From Clostridiales bacterium CHKCI001 (lineage in GTDB: Bacteria; Bacillota; Clostridia; Lachnospirales; Lachnospiraceae), in the NCBI GenBank assembly GCA_900045905.1, contig FCNS01000037.1, forward strand, positions 62,001 to 126,000: a stretch of 64,000 nucleotides of DNA, read 5' to 3'. Each line of letters begins with the position of its first letter. Position 1 is the stretch's first letter. The notes beneath the pieces are model-generated. The model ran no database searches. It was not told where the DNA came from and worked only from the letters and a program-made list of their open reading frames with translations. A program made the translations under genes and the position numbers. Of this stretch, positions 17,780-27,623 are shown piece after piece.

Positions 17780-19048
17780 TTAATCTCCAAACACATTCCG
17801 TATCGCTTCTGGCTTTAAATAATCCCAGGCATCTAAACAAATTCCTTTTTCTTCCGATGCAGCGTGAAGAATCGTCTTACTTCCTGTATAAATTGCTACA
17901 TGACTGATCTGATCCCCACGATTAATATAGAAAATTAAATCTCCTGGTCTCATATCTTCTTCTTTTACTTCGATTCCATCCTGAGATTGTTCAATTGAAA
18001 CACGATGGATATGAATATCATACTGTTGTAATAACTTCCATATGTATCCAGAGCAATCCACGCCTACGCCTAGCTCTTCTCCACCCCAGACATATTTACC
18101 GCCTAGATATTGCCATGCATTATTTAAAAAATCCAAACGTGTCTGTGAGATTTCTCCCTCACTCGTAAATAGAATTCCTTCATTTAAATAATAGCCATCC
18201 GTGACATCCTCTGCTTTTACATAACATTCTGTATTATGCCTTGCACGGATTAAAATCCATCCATTTTCTTTGTCTTTTACAACCGCATAACTATCTCCAT
18301 TTACCAGTTCTACCAATTCCTTTGCCTTTTTTGTATTTCCATCATATCCTTTTACGCCGTCTTTTGATACTTTTACTTTATGTAAACAATGTTCCAATGC
18401 CAATTGTTTTGCTCTTTCACCAGTCAACACATGGCTTTTCGCTACATAGGCTGTTTGTCCTTCTATCTCAACTTGATACCATCCGTCTTCTACTTCTTTT
18501 ACAACATTCACATAAGAATATGGCACATATTTTCCAATAATCTGAGCCTCATCGGATGGCTCTTTACGGATATTCAAATATTTATTTACTTTATCATCTA
18601 CAATTGCAAGATTTTCATAATGTGTCAACACATCTTCTTTTGATAGAGTTGGCTCTTGCGTTTCTGTTTCTTCTGTTTCTGGTGTAGTCGTTACTTCTGG
18701 TGTATTGTTTGTTTTATATAAAATGTCCACGCCAGCATAATGCCAATTAAACCATATAATTCCGCATACTACAGCAAGAAGAGTAATCCCTGCTACAATA
18801 CGAATTTTTTTCCATGAGACTGGCTTTGTTTGTTGTATTACTGAATCATTCTCTTCTATCTTTTCTTTTGTATCTTTTTCACTATTTGTTTCTATTTTCT
18901 TCGTTATTGTAGATTCCTTATCGATTGCCTCATCCATCTCTTTTTCTTGTTCAGGAATTTCATCTTTTTCTTCTAAAGATAAATCATATTCTTCCTTTGA
19001 CATTTGATCTAATTCCTGGTCTTGATTACCCGCTTTTCTTTCTTCCAT
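17780..19048 (-). CDS. membrane-anchored SH3b-NlpC/P60 peptidoglycan hydrolase
   Basis: A 422-residue envelope protein: long charged cytoplasmic N-terminus (~residues 1-90, rich in Glu/Lys), one membrane helix (IVAGITLLAVVCGIIWF), a Thr/Glu-rich linker, two bacterial SH3-like domains and a C-terminal NlpC/P60 domain. The catalytic Cys is in GVDCSGYIWKLL and the His in ISHVAIYTG; a third polar residue is in TILHAA. ATG 19048 follows AAGGAGCATGAG and is preferred to the ATG at 19075, which has no ribosome site. It follows ribF by 116 bp. A paralogue lies at 27624-28703. Likely a cell-wall endopeptidase; substrate unknown. Confidence 0.85.
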   Translation of the reverse strand: MEERKAGNQDQELDQMSKEEYDLSLEEKDEIPEQEKEMDEAIDKESTITKKIETNSEKDTKEKIEENDSVIQQTKPVSWKKIRIVAGITLLAVVCGIIWFNWHYAGVDILYKTNNTPEVTTTPETEETETQEPTLSKEDVLTHYENLAIVDDKVNKYLNIRKEPSDEAQIIGKYVPYSYVNVVKEVEDGWYQVEIEGQTAYVAKSHVLTGERAKQLALEHCLHKVKVSKDGVKGYDGNTKKAKELVELVNGDSYAVVKDKENGWILIRARHNTECYVKAEDVTDGYYLNEGILFTSEGEISQTRLDFLNNAWQYLGGKYVWGGEELGVGVDCSGYIWKLLQQYDIHIHRVSIEQSQDGIEVKEEDMRPGDLIFYINRGDQISHVAIYTGSKTILHAASEEKGICLDAWDYLKPEAIRNVFGD

Positions 19049-19164
19049 AAACTCATGCTCCTTATATATCCCCATCTTTGCTTATTATATTAAGCAGAAC
19101 TTACATGTTATATGTGTTCCGCCCAGCCTCTTATTTTTCATTCAATATTTCTTAGATTTGCAGT

Positions 19165-20091
19165 TTAACTGTTTTCATAAAAAAACTGTCTTGCAACTAC
19201 AATATCCTGTTCCATTTGCTTTTTTAGTAGTTCTACAGAAGCGAATTTATATTCTGGACGAACAAAACGATATAAATGAACGTTTGCTTCTTTTCCATAT
19301 AATTGCTTGCATATATCAAACAAATGAACTTCCATTATCATTCGTTTTTGATTCGTTACTGTCGGTTTAATTCCTATATTAGCAATTCCATCGTATACAC
19401 AGCCATCAATTTCCGTTTTTGCACAATAAACACCCTTTGGCGGAAGCAGCTTTTCAGCAGGAGGAAAGATATTAATCGTTGGAATACCAATTTTACGTCC
19501 CAATTCTTTCCCATGTACAACATTTCCTTGCACAGAAAATGGCCTTCCAAGCAACTCGTTTACTTTTTCTATATGTCCGAGATTCAATTCCTCTTTAATA
19601 TAAGTACTGCTGATTTCTCTTATTCCATCGGTTTCTTTTTCCACAACTGTGATTTCATATCCATATTTTGGAGCCAGTTTTTTCAGCAAATCGGTATTTC
19701 CAGAACGCTGGTATCCAAATCCAAAATCTTTTCCAGCAGCTAAGTATTTCATATGAAGTTGTTTTACTAATATTTCTTTTACAAAATACTCTGGCAACAT
19801 ATGGCTAATTGTTTCATTAAATGGATATTCAATCAAATAGTCGATTTTCATTTTATCTAAAACTTCACGTCGCTCCTCATTTACTAGAAGCGTCCGCTGT
19901 GGTTTTCCAGTTAATAACGCCATTGGAGGTCTTGCAAACGTAAACACAACCGTTTGATATCCTTCTGCTTTTTTCTTTTTTATATCATTTAATAATTTTT
20001 GATGTCCCCTATGTAGCCCATCAAATTTACCAAGCGTAACTGCAGTATCTCCAGTAATTTGAATATTAAACGTATTCCAAAAGTGTATCAT
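19165..20091 (-). CDS. ribF: bifunctional riboflavin kinase / FAD synthetase
   Basis: Makes FMN and FAD. The N-terminal adenylyltransferase (residues ~1-185) has LGKFDGLHRGHQKLL and ISSTYIKEEL; the C-terminal flavokinase has GRPFSVQGNVVHGKELGRK, PTINI and GVYCAKTEIDG. The 308-residue length is normal. The start overlaps the truB stop by 4 bases. It is the usual last member of the infB-rbfA-nrnA-truB-ribF order in Firmicutes. I see no FMN riboswitch upstream, consistent with constitutive expression from the translation operon. Confidence 0.95.
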   Translation of the reverse strand: MIHFWNTFNIQITGDTAVTLGKFDGLHRGHQKLLNDIKKKKAEGYQTVVFTFARPPMALLTGKPQRTLLVNEERREVLDKMKIDYLIEYPFNETISHMLPEYFVKEILVKQLHMKYLAAGKDFGFGYQRSGNTDLLKKLAPKYGYEITVVEKETDGIREISSTYIKEELNLGHIEKVNELLGRPFSVQGNVVHGKELGRKIGIPTINIFPPAEKLLPPKGVYCAKTEIDGCVYDGIANIGIKPTVTNQKRMIMEVHLFDICKQLYGKEANVHLYRFVRPEYKFASVELLKKQMEQDIVVARQFFYENS

Positions 20092-20987
20092 ATGCCGCTC
20101 CTCAAAAACATTTTTATCGGTTTAAAATCATTCTTTTCCTTATCCCATCCATACAATGCCTGGAATTGTTCATTGCTATCCAATACACGCACCATTTCTG
20201 ATTGCTCTGCTCCATCTTGCAAATCTCTTATTTCCAAACGATTTCCATTCATCAAAAGATGATCTGCTTCTGGTTTTACAACAATCGCTGGCTGTTGTTT
20301 AAATACATTTTCCACAGGAATAATATATGATCTTAATGTTCCATCTGCTTGTTTTTCTTCAATCTGAGAAAGTGTGAATGCCTGTTCCAAAGAAAACATT
20401 CCTACTTTTGTACGAAGTAAACTCGTCATACATGCACCGCATCCAAGTTTCTGACCAATGTCGTGGCAAAGAGTACGAATATAAGTCCCTTTTGAACATT
20501 CTACTGATAAAATGAAATCAGGAATTTCTATTTTTTCTATATGAACGGAATGAATTTGGACTCTGCATGGCTCTCGCTTAATTTCTTTTCCTTGACGAGC
20601 CAATTCGTATAACTTTTTTCCATTTACCTTCTTCGCCGAATACATAGGAGGAATCTGATCATATGTTCCGACAAATGAATTCACAGCCTCTCTTATTTGC
20701 TGTTCAGTAACAAAAACAGCCTCTTCTCTCAACACTTGTCCAAAGATATCTTGTGTATCTGTTTCCACCCCAAGTCGAACGCCTGCTCGATATTCCTTAC
20801 TTCTGTCTGCTAACATATCACATAATTTTGTTGCAGTTCCAAGACACACAGGAAGAACGCCCTCTGCCTGAGGGTCTAATGTCCCTGTATGCCCAATTTT
20901 GCGCTGGTGCAAAATACCACGCAATTTTGCTACAACATCATGTGACGTATATCCCTTTTCTTTATAAATAATCAGAATACCATCCAT
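20088..20987 (-). CDS. truB: tRNA pseudouridine-55 synthase
   Basis: Converts U55 of the T-loop to pseudouridine. The 299-residue protein has DGILIIYKEKGYTSHDVV, the catalytic Asp in GHTGTLDPQAEGVLPV (D38) and CSKGTYIRTLCHDIG. A C-terminal PUA-like segment follows residue ~240. It abuts nrnA with no gap and overlaps ribF by 4 bases, so translation is coupled. Identity is secure. Confidence 0.96.
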   Translation of the reverse strand: MDGILIIYKEKGYTSHDVVAKLRGILHQRKIGHTGTLDPQAEGVLPVCLGTATKLCDMLADRSKEYRAGVRLGVETDTQDIFGQVLREEAVFVTEQQIREAVNSFVGTYDQIPPMYSAKKVNGKKLYELARQGKEIKREPCRVQIHSVHIEKIEIPDFILSVECSKGTYIRTLCHDIGQKLGCGACMTSLLRTKVGMFSLEQAFTLSQIEEKQADGTLRSYIIPVENVFKQQPAIVVKPEADHLLMNGNRLEIRDLQDGAEQSEMVRVLDSNEQFQALYGWDKEKNDFKPIKMFLRSGI

Positions 20988-21944
20988 TTATAACTCTTGC
21001 TCCTTCAATTGAGCCTCCACTAAACGTGAGATATTATTAATCATATCTCTGGCACTTCCATTTAATGTGCAGCCTGCAGCACGTGCATGACCTCCGCCGC
21101 CATAGTACGCTGCGATTTTTCCAACATCAACGATTGATTTGGAGCGCAGACTCACTTTAAATTCTTCTGCATTTGTCTGGTAAAGAAAGATCGCGCACTC
21201 TACTCCAGATGTATCTCTTAAATGGGCTACAATTCCCTCTAAGTCAAGAGAAGTAACTTCAAATCGTTGCATATCTGTCTCCCGTATAATGGAAAAAATA
21301 CACTTATTATCCATAAATAACACACTATTGGACAGAGCAAATCCAAGAACACGATTCTGTTTATATGTTTTCTCTATAAATGTATTGGAGATGATAGCGG
21401 AAGCATCGATCTCTTTTTCCAATAAATCTGCTGCAATGCGAAGTGTGTTTGGAGAAACATTACTATACTGAAACACTCCAGTATCATGAACAATACCAGT
21501 ATACAAACATTCTGCGGTTGCTTTGCTAATTTTATCCTTTTCCATTAATCCAACCAACACTTCCGCAGTAGAGCTAATTTCAGGGCAAATCAGATTCTCA
21601 TCTCCATATCCCTTATTCGTTGCATGATGATCGACACATAATTTCTTTTTGGCTGTTTCAAAGTATCGCTTTCCTGCACCAATTCGGTTTTCATCTCCGC
21701 TGTCAAGTGCAAAACATAGATCATATCTTTTATTTTCTGTGGATTCTGTCTGGACTTTTTCAGAGCCAGACATAAATTTCAATGGCTCTGAAAAAGGTTC
21801 CAAATATACATCTACATCCAATTCAAAGTTCTCTTTTAAATAGTTATAAAGTCCCAGACAGGAACCTACACAGTCCCCATCTGGACGTACATGCCCAACA
21901 ATCGCAGCAGATGTTACATTTTCTAACCATTTATTCAGATTCAT
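20988..21944 (-). CDS. nrnA: DHH-family oligoribonuclease / pAp phosphatase
   Basis: Bifunctional nanoRNase and 3'-phosphoadenosine phosphatase family, 318 residues. DHH-domain motifs: VRPDGDCVGSCLGL, FALDSGDENRIGA and the DHH in KKLCVDHHATNKGYG. The DHHA1 domain ends with YYGGGGHARAAGCTL. An ATG at 21950 abuts the GGAGG; ATG 21944 at 6-base spacing is preferred. The start overlaps rbfA by 14 bases. The position between rbfA and truB is standard for Firmicutes. Confidence 0.93.
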   Translation of the reverse strand: MNLNKWLENVTSAAIVGHVRPDGDCVGSCLGLYNYLKENFELDVDVYLEPFSEPLKFMSGSEKVQTESTENKRYDLCFALDSGDENRIGAGKRYFETAKKKLCVDHHATNKGYGDENLICPEISSTAEVLVGLMEKDKISKATAECLYTGIVHDTGVFQYSNVSPNTLRIAADLLEKEIDASAIISNTFIEKTYKQNRVLGFALSNSVLFMDNKCIFSIIRETDMQRFEVTSLDLEGIVAHLRDTSGVECAIFLYQTNAEEFKVSLRSKSIVDVGKIAAYYGGGGHARAAGCTLNGSARDMINNISRLVEAQLKEQEL

Positions 21945-22308
21945 TCTCATCCTCCAAATCCTTTACTACCTCATCAATTAATTTTGTCATATGAACTCCA
22001 TATTCAATCGATTGATCCAATATAAAGAAAATCTCTGGAGTATTACGAAGGTTTACCGAATGTGCTAACTGACGGCGAATATATGGTGCCGCGTTTTTTA
22101 GGCCTTCCAGTGTTTCCTTCTGTGCCTCCGATTCTCCTAATACGCTAATATATGCTTTACAGGATTTCAAATCCGGAGCAACTTCCACTGATACAACGGA
22201 TGTCATTGGGTGAATCCGCGGATCTTTGATTTCATTGTGGATAATATTACTTAATTCTTTTTGTACTTCTCCGTTAATTCTAGTATTCTTTATGCTGTTT
22301 TTTTTCAT
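21931..22308 (-). CDS. rbfA: ribosome-binding factor A
   Basis: A 125-residue KH-fold protein that assists 16S rRNA 5'-end maturation on the 30S subunit. Conserved NTRINGEVQKELSNII, DPRIHPMTSVVSVEV and the C-terminal PEIFFILDQSIEYGVHM are visible. It follows infB across a 113-bp spacer that folds into a branched hairpin (22335-22422), an unusual break in an otherwise tight operon. ATG 22308; only a modest ribosome site. Confidence 0.94.
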   Translation of the reverse strand: MKKNSIKNTRINGEVQKELSNIIHNEIKDPRIHPMTSVVSVEVAPDLKSCKAYISVLGESEAQKETLEGLKNAAPYIRRQLAHSVNLRNTPEIFFILDQSIEYGVHMTKLIDEVVKDLEDENESE

Positions 22309-22334
22309 TTACCTCATTCCTTACTTGATATAGA

Positions 22335-22422
22335 ACAAAGTGGACAATCCTACTTCAGCTCCTCAACCCCTCACTCATGAGGGGCTTGCACACTTCGTGC
22401 GCCGAGCATGGTTGCCACTTGT
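22335..22422 (-). other. folded spacer between infB and rbfA
   Basis: The 3' side of infB and the spacer can form a bulged closing helix (22335-22343 with 22415-22422). It encloses a 7-pair hairpin (22367-22373 with 22378-22384, loop CTCA) and a small GCAC/GTGC hairpin (22388-22391 with 22397-22400). There is no U-run, so it is not a standard terminator. Possible mRNA stability or processing element inside the translation operon. Confidence 0.4.
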
Positions 22423-25145
22423 TATCTTGGAACTTCTACCATAGTATATGCTTCTACAGTGTCTTCTTCCTTAATATCATTAAACTTTTCAAACACAAGG
22501 CCACATTCATAGCCTTCTTTTACTTCTTTTACATCGTCTTTAAAACGTTTTAAGGATGCCAACGCTCCCTCATAAATTTTTTCTCCATCACGGAACAAAC
22601 GTACACTACAATTTCTTTGGAAAACACCATCCAAAATATAGGCACCTGCAATTGTACCAACTCCAGACGCTTTAAATGTTTGACGGACAACTGCATGCCC
22701 AATTACTTTTTCTTCAAAGATTGGGTCCAACATACCTTTCATTGCAGATTCTACATCCTCAATCGCCTGATAAATAACTCGATACAAACGTAAATCTACT
22801 TTTTCTCTTTCTGCAATCGTCTTTGCCATAACATCTGGACGCACATTAAATCCAATTACAATTGCATTAGATGCTGCGGCTAATGTAACATCTGACTCAT
22901 TAATTGCACCAACACCGCCATGGATTACTTTTACTGCAACCTCTTCATTGGAAAGTTTTTCTAATGACTGTTTTACCGCTTCTACTGATCCTTGTACATC
23001 TGCCTTTACAACTAAGTTTAATTCTTTGATGCTTCCTGCCTGAATTTGGGAGAACAGTCCATCCAATGTTAGTTTTGACTTTGTATCTTCCAACATACGC
23101 TCTCTTCCTTCTTTAATGAAGGTTTCTGCAAAGCTTCTGGCTTCTTTTTCACTTTCTTTTGCCATAAGTACTTCTCCAGCATTTGGCACATCATTCAATC
23201 CTAAAATTTCAACTGGCGTAGATGGCCCTGCCTCTTTTACACGACGTCCCTTATCATCAATCATTGCACGAACTCTACCATGACAAGACCCTGCCGCTAC
23301 GGCATCTCCAACATGAAGCGTACCTTTTTGCACAAGCACAGTAGCTACTGGACCTCTTCCTTTATCTAATTGTGCTTCAATTACAAGTCCTCTTGCTTTA
23401 CGATTTGGATTTGCTTTTAACTCTTTTACTTCCGAAACAAGCAGAATCATTTCTAGCAATGTATCTAATCCTTCTCTCGTATGAGCAGATACTGGTACAA
23501 AAATCGTATCTCCGCCCCAATCTTCTGGGATCAAATTGTACTCTGCCATCTCCTGCTTTACACGTTCTACATTTGCACTTGGTTTGTCAATTTTATTAAT
23601 TGCAACAATAATATCCACCCCTGCTGCCTTTGCATGATTAATTGCCTCTACTGTCTGTGGCATAACACCATCATCCGCAGCTACAACTAAGATCGCAATA
23701 TCGGTAGATTTTGCACCACGCATACGCATTGCAGTAAATGCTTCATGTCCTGGCGTATCTAAGAAAGTAATATCCTGACCATTACATTTCACTGTATATG
23801 CACCAATATGCTGTGTAATACCGCCTGCTTCTTTTTCTGTTACATTTGTGGAACGAATTGCATCCAAAAGAGAAGTTTTTCCATGATCTACATGCCCCAT
23901 AACACAGACAACTGGTGGTCTTGGAACCATATCCTCTTCATTTTCTTCTTCTTCTTTTAACAGTTCCTCAATGACATCTACTTTAACTTCTTTTTCACAG
24001 ATATAATTAAATTCCAATGCAATTTCTTCTGCTGTATCAAAATCAATATCAGAATTGATTGTTACCATTTTTCCTTGTAAGAATAATTTCTTTACAAGTG
24101 CAGATGGCTGTTGTTTCATTTTTTCTGCTAATTCCTGAATTGTCATCGTTTCTGGAAGTGTGATTGTTTTAATTGTATCCTCTTCTTCTTTCTTTACAGG
24201 AGGCGTTGGTTTTTTCATAGCAGGATTGAACTTGCTGATATTCTTTGTATTCTCCTGTTTTCTTCCAGATTTTTCCTCATATTGGCGGTTCTTTTCTCTT
24301 AATTCCCGTTCTTTTTTATTGAGAGGTTTTCCTCCTCTTGTTTCATTCTTAGTCAAAGCAGGGGTTAAATCTGCAAACTTTGTATCGCGTCTCTGGTTAT
24401 TATCTCTTCTCTGATTATCACGATTCTGCATCGTTCTTTGACCTTCTCGGCCTTGTGCATTCCTGTTATCTCGAGTTTGCGTATTTCTCTGACCGTCGCG
24501 ATTGGAATTATTTCTTCCATCCCGATTTTGTGCATTTCTCTGACCATCGCGATTGGAATTATTTCTTCCATCTCGACTCTGCGAATTTTTCTGGCCTTCT
24601 CGATTCTGATTGTTTCTTCCATCCCGATTTTGCATCGATTTCTGGCCTTCTCGATTCTGATTGTTTCTTCCATCCCGATTTTGACTGTTTCTTTGACCTT
24701 CTCGGTTTGGATTATTCTTCTGACCCCCATCACGTTTCTGATTACGATTATCTTCTCTCTTTCCAGTTTCCTTTTTCACTGGTTCTTGCTGTTTTTCCTC
24801 TTTCATTTTTGTCTCCTGCTGCTTGTTATCTGCTATTGACTGGCTTTTCTCCACTTTTACAGCGGTGGATTCCACACGCTTTGCATCTTCTTCCTTAGAA
24901 ACTGCTGGTTTTTTCACTGGCTTTTTCTTTTGAGGAAGTGGCTGTGAACTATTTTGTGGACGAAAAACAACAGCCTTCTTCTTTTTTGGTGCCTCCGTAC
25001 TCATTCCCTTTTTTATTTTTTCTGCTATTTCATTCGGAACATTGCCATTTTCCACTGCAATTCCTTTTTTATTGCAATAATCAATAACTTCCTTTTGTGT
25101 TCTTCCTACTGCTTTTGCTAATTCCTGAATATTTATATTTTCCAT
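22422..25145 (-). CDS. infB: translation initiation factor IF-2
   Basis: GTPase that places initiator tRNA on the 30S subunit; 907 residues. Order: IF2-N motif (1-50), a long basic low-complexity region, a second IF2-N domain (~325-380), G domain from ~408 with GHVDHGKTS (418-426), DTPGHEAF and NKID, then domains II-IV. The linker contains six copies of a 17-residue Arg/Asn/Gln-rich repeat (residues ~148-250), unusually regular for this family. ATG 25145, weak AAGGTCGGTG ribosome site. It sits between ylxQ and rbfA as in most Firmicutes. Confidence 0.96.
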   Translation of the reverse strand: MENINIQELAKAVGRTQKEVIDYCNKKGIAVENGNVPNEIAEKIKKGMSTEAPKKKKAVVFRPQNSSQPLPQKKKPVKKPAVSKEEDAKRVESTAVKVEKSQSIADNKQQETKMKEEKQQEPVKKETGKREDNRNQKRDGGQKNNPNREGQRNSQNRDGRNNQNREGQKSMQNRDGRNNQNREGQKNSQSRDGRNNSNRDGQRNAQNRDGRNNSNRDGQRNTQTRDNRNAQGREGQRTMQNRDNQRRDNNQRRDTKFADLTPALTKNETRGGKPLNKKERELREKNRQYEEKSGRKQENTKNISKFNPAMKKPTPPVKKEEEDTIKTITLPETMTIQELAEKMKQQPSALVKKLFLQGKMVTINSDIDFDTAEEIALEFNYICEKEVKVDVIEELLKEEEENEEDMVPRPPVVCVMGHVDHGKTSLLDAIRSTNVTEKEAGGITQHIGAYTVKCNGQDITFLDTPGHEAFTAMRMRGAKSTDIAILVVAADDGVMPQTVEAINHAKAAGVDIIVAINKIDKPSANVERVKQEMAEYNLIPEDWGGDTIFVPVSAHTREGLDTLLEMILLVSEVKELKANPNRKARGLVIEAQLDKGRGPVATVLVQKGTLHVGDAVAAGSCHGRVRAMIDDKGRRVKEAGPSTPVEILGLNDVPNAGEVLMAKESEKEARSFAETFIKEGRERMLEDTKSKLTLDGLFSQIQAGSIKELNLVVKADVQGSVEAVKQSLEKLSNEEVAVKVIHGGVGAINESDVTLAAASNAIVIGFNVRPDVMAKTIAEREKVDLRLYRVIYQAIEDVESAMKGMLDPIFEEKVIGHAVVRQTFKASGVGTIAGAYILDGVFQRNCSVRLFRDGEKIYEGALASLKRFKDDVKEVKEGYECGLVFEKFNDIKEEDTVEAYTMVEVPR
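24396..24704 (-). repeat. 51-bp in-frame tandem repeats in infB
   Basis: About six tandem copies of a 51-bp unit encoding a 17-residue motif of the form RxGQxxxQxRDGRNNxN. Later copies drift (DNRNAQG, DNQRRDN). The period is a multiple of three and synonymous positions are also alike, so copies arose by recent duplication and may vary in number between strains. Coding, not CRISPR. Confidence 0.9.
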
Positions 25146-25172
25146 GAACTTATCACCGACCTTTTCATTTTA

Positions 25173-25487
25173 CTATTGCTTTGTTAACTGTTTCTCAATT
25201 GCTTTTGCAAGCCCAGAATCCAGCACAGCTACAGACGCTCTCATTTCTAATCCCATCGCATGCCCAATCTCTGCTTTACTACAAAGAAAATAAATCGGTA
25301 CTCGATAATAAGCACACATATTTCTGAACTGCTTCTTTGTATTGTCCGATGCATCCCCTGCTACAATCACTAACTGCGCTCTTCCTTCTTTTACAGCTTT
25401 TTCTACTGAAAACTCACCACTTACCGATTTCCTTGCCTTGGTTGCTAAGCCTAACAAGGATAATACTTTATTCTGTACCAAGCGCAT
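25173..25487 (-). CDS. ylxQ: L7Ae/YlxQ-family RNA-binding protein
   Basis: A 104-residue L7Ae/L30e-fold protein (family: kink-turn binding). Visible blocks are LSLLGLATKARKSVSGE, QLVIVAGDASDNTKKQF and YRVPIYFLCSKAEIGHAMG. An in-frame ATG at 25511 lies inside ylxR, but ATG 25487 with AAAGGAGTTGG directly upstream fits the family start; it still overlaps ylxR by 20 bases. The position between ylxR and infB is conserved in Firmicutes. Its RNA target is unknown. Confidence 0.9.
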   Translation of the reverse strand: MRLVQNKVLSLLGLATKARKSVSGEFSVEKAVKEGRAQLVIVAGDASDNTKKQFRNMCAYYRVPIYFLCSKAEIGHAMGLEMRASVAVLDSGLAKAIEKQLTKQ

Positions 25488-25761
25488 CCAACTCCTTTCG
25501 CAATGCATCATATACTTCTTTGGAAATTGCTATTTTCAAAGATCTTTCCAGACCTTTTGTCTTCTGTGCCTTTTCCAGACAGACTACGTCTCTGCAAATA
25601 TATGCCCCTCTGCCATTTTTCTTTCCAGTGGCATCTAAAAAAACTTCTTCTTCTGCGGTTTTAATAATCCGAAGCATTTCTTTTTTGCTCTTCATCTGTC
25701 CGCAGCCGATACACTGTCTTAATGGTACTTTTTTTGCACCCAAATTATCACATCCTAACAT
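25468..25761 (-). CDS. ylxR: YlxR-family RNA-binding protein
   Basis: A 97-residue DUF448/YlxR protein. The signature LRQCIGCGQMKSKKEMLRI and GRGAYICRD are present, the former contributing two Cys. Family members sit between nusA and infB and bind RNA or act as small regulators; the exact role is uncertain. ATG 25761 with AAGAGGAA upstream, 37 bp after nusA. A basic C-terminal helix runs into the ylxQ overlap. Confidence 0.9.
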   Translation of the reverse strand: MLGCDNLGAKKVPLRQCIGCGQMKSKKEMLRIIKTAEEEVFLDATGKKNGRGAYICRDVVCLEKAQKTKGLERSLKIAISKEVYDALRKELDALGTE

Positions 25762-25798
25762 TTCCTCTTGACGATTTCACAGCTGCGAATCGTTTTCA

Positions 25799-26968
25799 TT
25801 ATTCTTCTATTTCTTCTGTTTCTTCTTCAGAAACATCCTCCGTGAGTTCGTCTGAATCTTCTATCTCATCTTCTTCGTACTCATCGTATCCTTCATACTC
25901 ACTATCATAGCCGAGTTCTTCAAATAAGCCTAATTCCCTTGCCTGAGATTCACTCTTAATATCAATCTTATATCCTGTCAGACGAGCGGCCAAACGTGCA
26001 TTCTGTCCCTCTTTTCCAATCGCAAGAGAAAGCTGATAATCTGGAACAATTACTTGAGCACTTTTCTCTTCTTCATCAGAAGATACGCAAATTACTTTTG
26101 CTGGACTTAATGCATTTTCAATTAATAATGCTGGATTATCATTCCAGTTAATAATATCAATTTTTTCTCCTCTTAATTCTTCTACAACCGCATTAACTCT
26201 GGCACCATTCATACCAACACAAGCTCCTACTGGATCTACATTTGGATCATTTGATGCAACTGCCATTTTTGTACGAGAACCAGCTTCACGACTAATCGCT
26301 TTGATTTCGACAATGCCTTTTTGAATTTCATCTACTTCCAATTCAAAAAGACGTTTTACTAAGTCTGGATGCGTACGGGAAACAAGAATTTTAGGACCCT
26401 TTGTTGTATCCTTTACTTCCAAAATATACACTTTGATATGTTCGGTAGGCTTATAAACTTCTCCCTTCACTTGCTCATTTTCATTTAAGATTGCATCGAC
26501 TCTGCCTAGATTTACACTAATATTTCTTCCAAAATAACGCTGTACTACACCTGTAACAATGTCTTTTTCTTTTTTATAATATTCGTTATATAAAGATTTA
26601 CGTTCTTCTTCTCGAATCTTCTGTAAAATAACATTCTTTGCATTCTGCGTAGCAATTCGTCCAAACTCTTTGGATTTAATATCAATACGTGCCATATCAC
26701 CAAGCTGGTATTTCTTATTAAGTTCTCTTGCTTTTTCTAAGCTGATCTCTAGCATATTATCTTGCACTTCATCTACTACTTCTTTTTCTGCATACAATTC
26801 AAAATCACATGTATTTGGATCAATATGCACATGCACATTATCAATCTTTCCAAAATGATTTTTACATGCTTGTAACAGAGAATTTTCAATTGCCTCCAGT
26901 AATGTGTCTTTGCTGATAGATTTTTCCTTTTCTAAGAGGTTTAATGCCTCTAACAGCTCCTTACTCAT
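25799..26968 (-). CDS. nusA: transcription termination/antitermination factor NusA
   Basis: Binds RNA polymerase and nascent RNA at pauses. The 389 residues comprise the N-terminal polymerase-binding domain (1-130), S1 domain (~135-200) and two KH domains (~200-345, with GACVGMNGARVNAV and LAIGKEGQNARLAARLTGYKID). A Glu/Asp-rich tail of ~40 residues replaces the long acidic repeats of proteobacterial NusA. ATG 26968 behind GGAGG. It follows rimP by 56 bp. Identity is secure. Confidence 0.96.
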   Translation of the reverse strand: MSKELLEALNLLEKEKSISKDTLLEAIENSLLQACKNHFGKIDNVHVHIDPNTCDFELYAEKEVVDEVQDNMLEISLEKARELNKKYQLGDMARIDIKSKEFGRIATQNAKNVILQKIREEERKSLYNEYYKKEKDIVTGVVQRYFGRNISVNLGRVDAILNENEQVKGEVYKPTEHIKVYILEVKDTTKGPKILVSRTHPDLVKRLFELEVDEIQKGIVEIKAISREAGSRTKMAVASNDPNVDPVGACVGMNGARVNAVVEELRGEKIDIINWNDNPALLIENALSPAKVICVSSDEEEKSAQVIVPDYQLSLAIGKEGQNARLAARLTGYKIDIKSESQARELGLFEELGYDSEYEGYDEYEEDEIEDSDELTEDVSEEETEEIEE

Positions 26969-27024
26969 GTTGTTATCCTCCTAAATTTTATCTTTTTCCA
27001 ATTCACCATATCATCAACATCTAA

Positions 27025-27492
27025 TTAAAAATCAAAAGCTAAGCGAATTAATGCTATGTTTTTTCGCTGAATTGTCAGAGAACTTCCTTCCTCCAATTCA
27101 ACCATTACAGTATCTTTATCATATGAAGTCAATATTCCAATATATTCCTTTTGTTTATTTATCGCCTGGAAAAGACGTATTTCCACCTCTTTGCCAATAC
27201 TTCTTTCAAAGTCTTTTTCTTTTTTTAATGGCCTTCCGAGTCCTGGAGAACTTACCTCTAAGATATAACTATCCTCAATAAAATCATTTTTATCTAATTG
27301 CTCACTTAAAGCACGGCTTACCAACTCGCAATCATCAATTGTAATTCCTCCTTGTTTGTCAATATAAATACGTAAAAACCAGTTTCCTGCTTCTTTTATA
27401 TATTCTACATCTACAAGCTCAAAGTTATTTTTATTAACAATTGGCATTACCAGTTGTTCTGTCTGTTCCTCATATTGTTCCCTTCTTGTCAT
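27025..27492 (-). CDS. rimP: ribosome maturation factor RimP
   Basis: A 155-residue 30S assembly factor with an N-terminal alpha/beta domain and C-terminal SH3-like barrel. Marks: FELVDVEYIKEAGNWFLRIY, GGITIDDCELVSRALSEQLD and the highly conserved YILEVSSPGLGRPLKKEKDF, which can be seen in two blocks. It is the first gene of the nusA-infB operon, 38 bp from the terminator of the upstream NlpC/P60 gene; no clear promoter is visible in that short gap, so one may overlap the terminator region. Confidence 0.95.
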   Translation of the reverse strand: MTRREQYEEQTEQLVMPIVNKNNFELVDVEYIKEAGNWFLRIYIDKQGGITIDDCELVSRALSEQLDKNDFIEDSYILEVSSPGLGRPLKKEKDFERSIGKEVEIRLFQAINKQKEYIGILTSYDKDTVMVELEEGSSLTIQRKNIALIRLAFDF

Positions 27493-27520
27493 AGTTTCAC
27501 CACCTTTATTTTAAAATTTA

Positions 27521-27553
27521 TTTAAAAGAAAGAGTGGGTGTACACCCACTCTT
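27521..27553 (-). terminator. terminator of the second NlpC/P60 gene
   Basis: A perfect 22-bp palindrome (27531-27552) with core GGGTGTACACCC is followed on minus by TTCTTTTAAAT. It separates the parE-parC-NlpC transcript from rimP. Confidence 0.75.
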
Positions 27554-27623
27554 CATTTTAGTAATATCATCATTCTTACTATAACACTTATTATTCCAAA
27601 AAGCAAGCAAATTTAAAAAATTT

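Noticed and set aside
24396-24704. CRISPR-like periodic repeats
   Set aside because: Period is exactly 51 bp without variable spacers and stays in the infB frame; it encodes a peptide repeat.
24380-24898. Long plus-strand ORFs opposite the infB repeats
   Set aside because: Produced by the repetitive coding sequence on minus; periodic low-complexity peptides without start signals.
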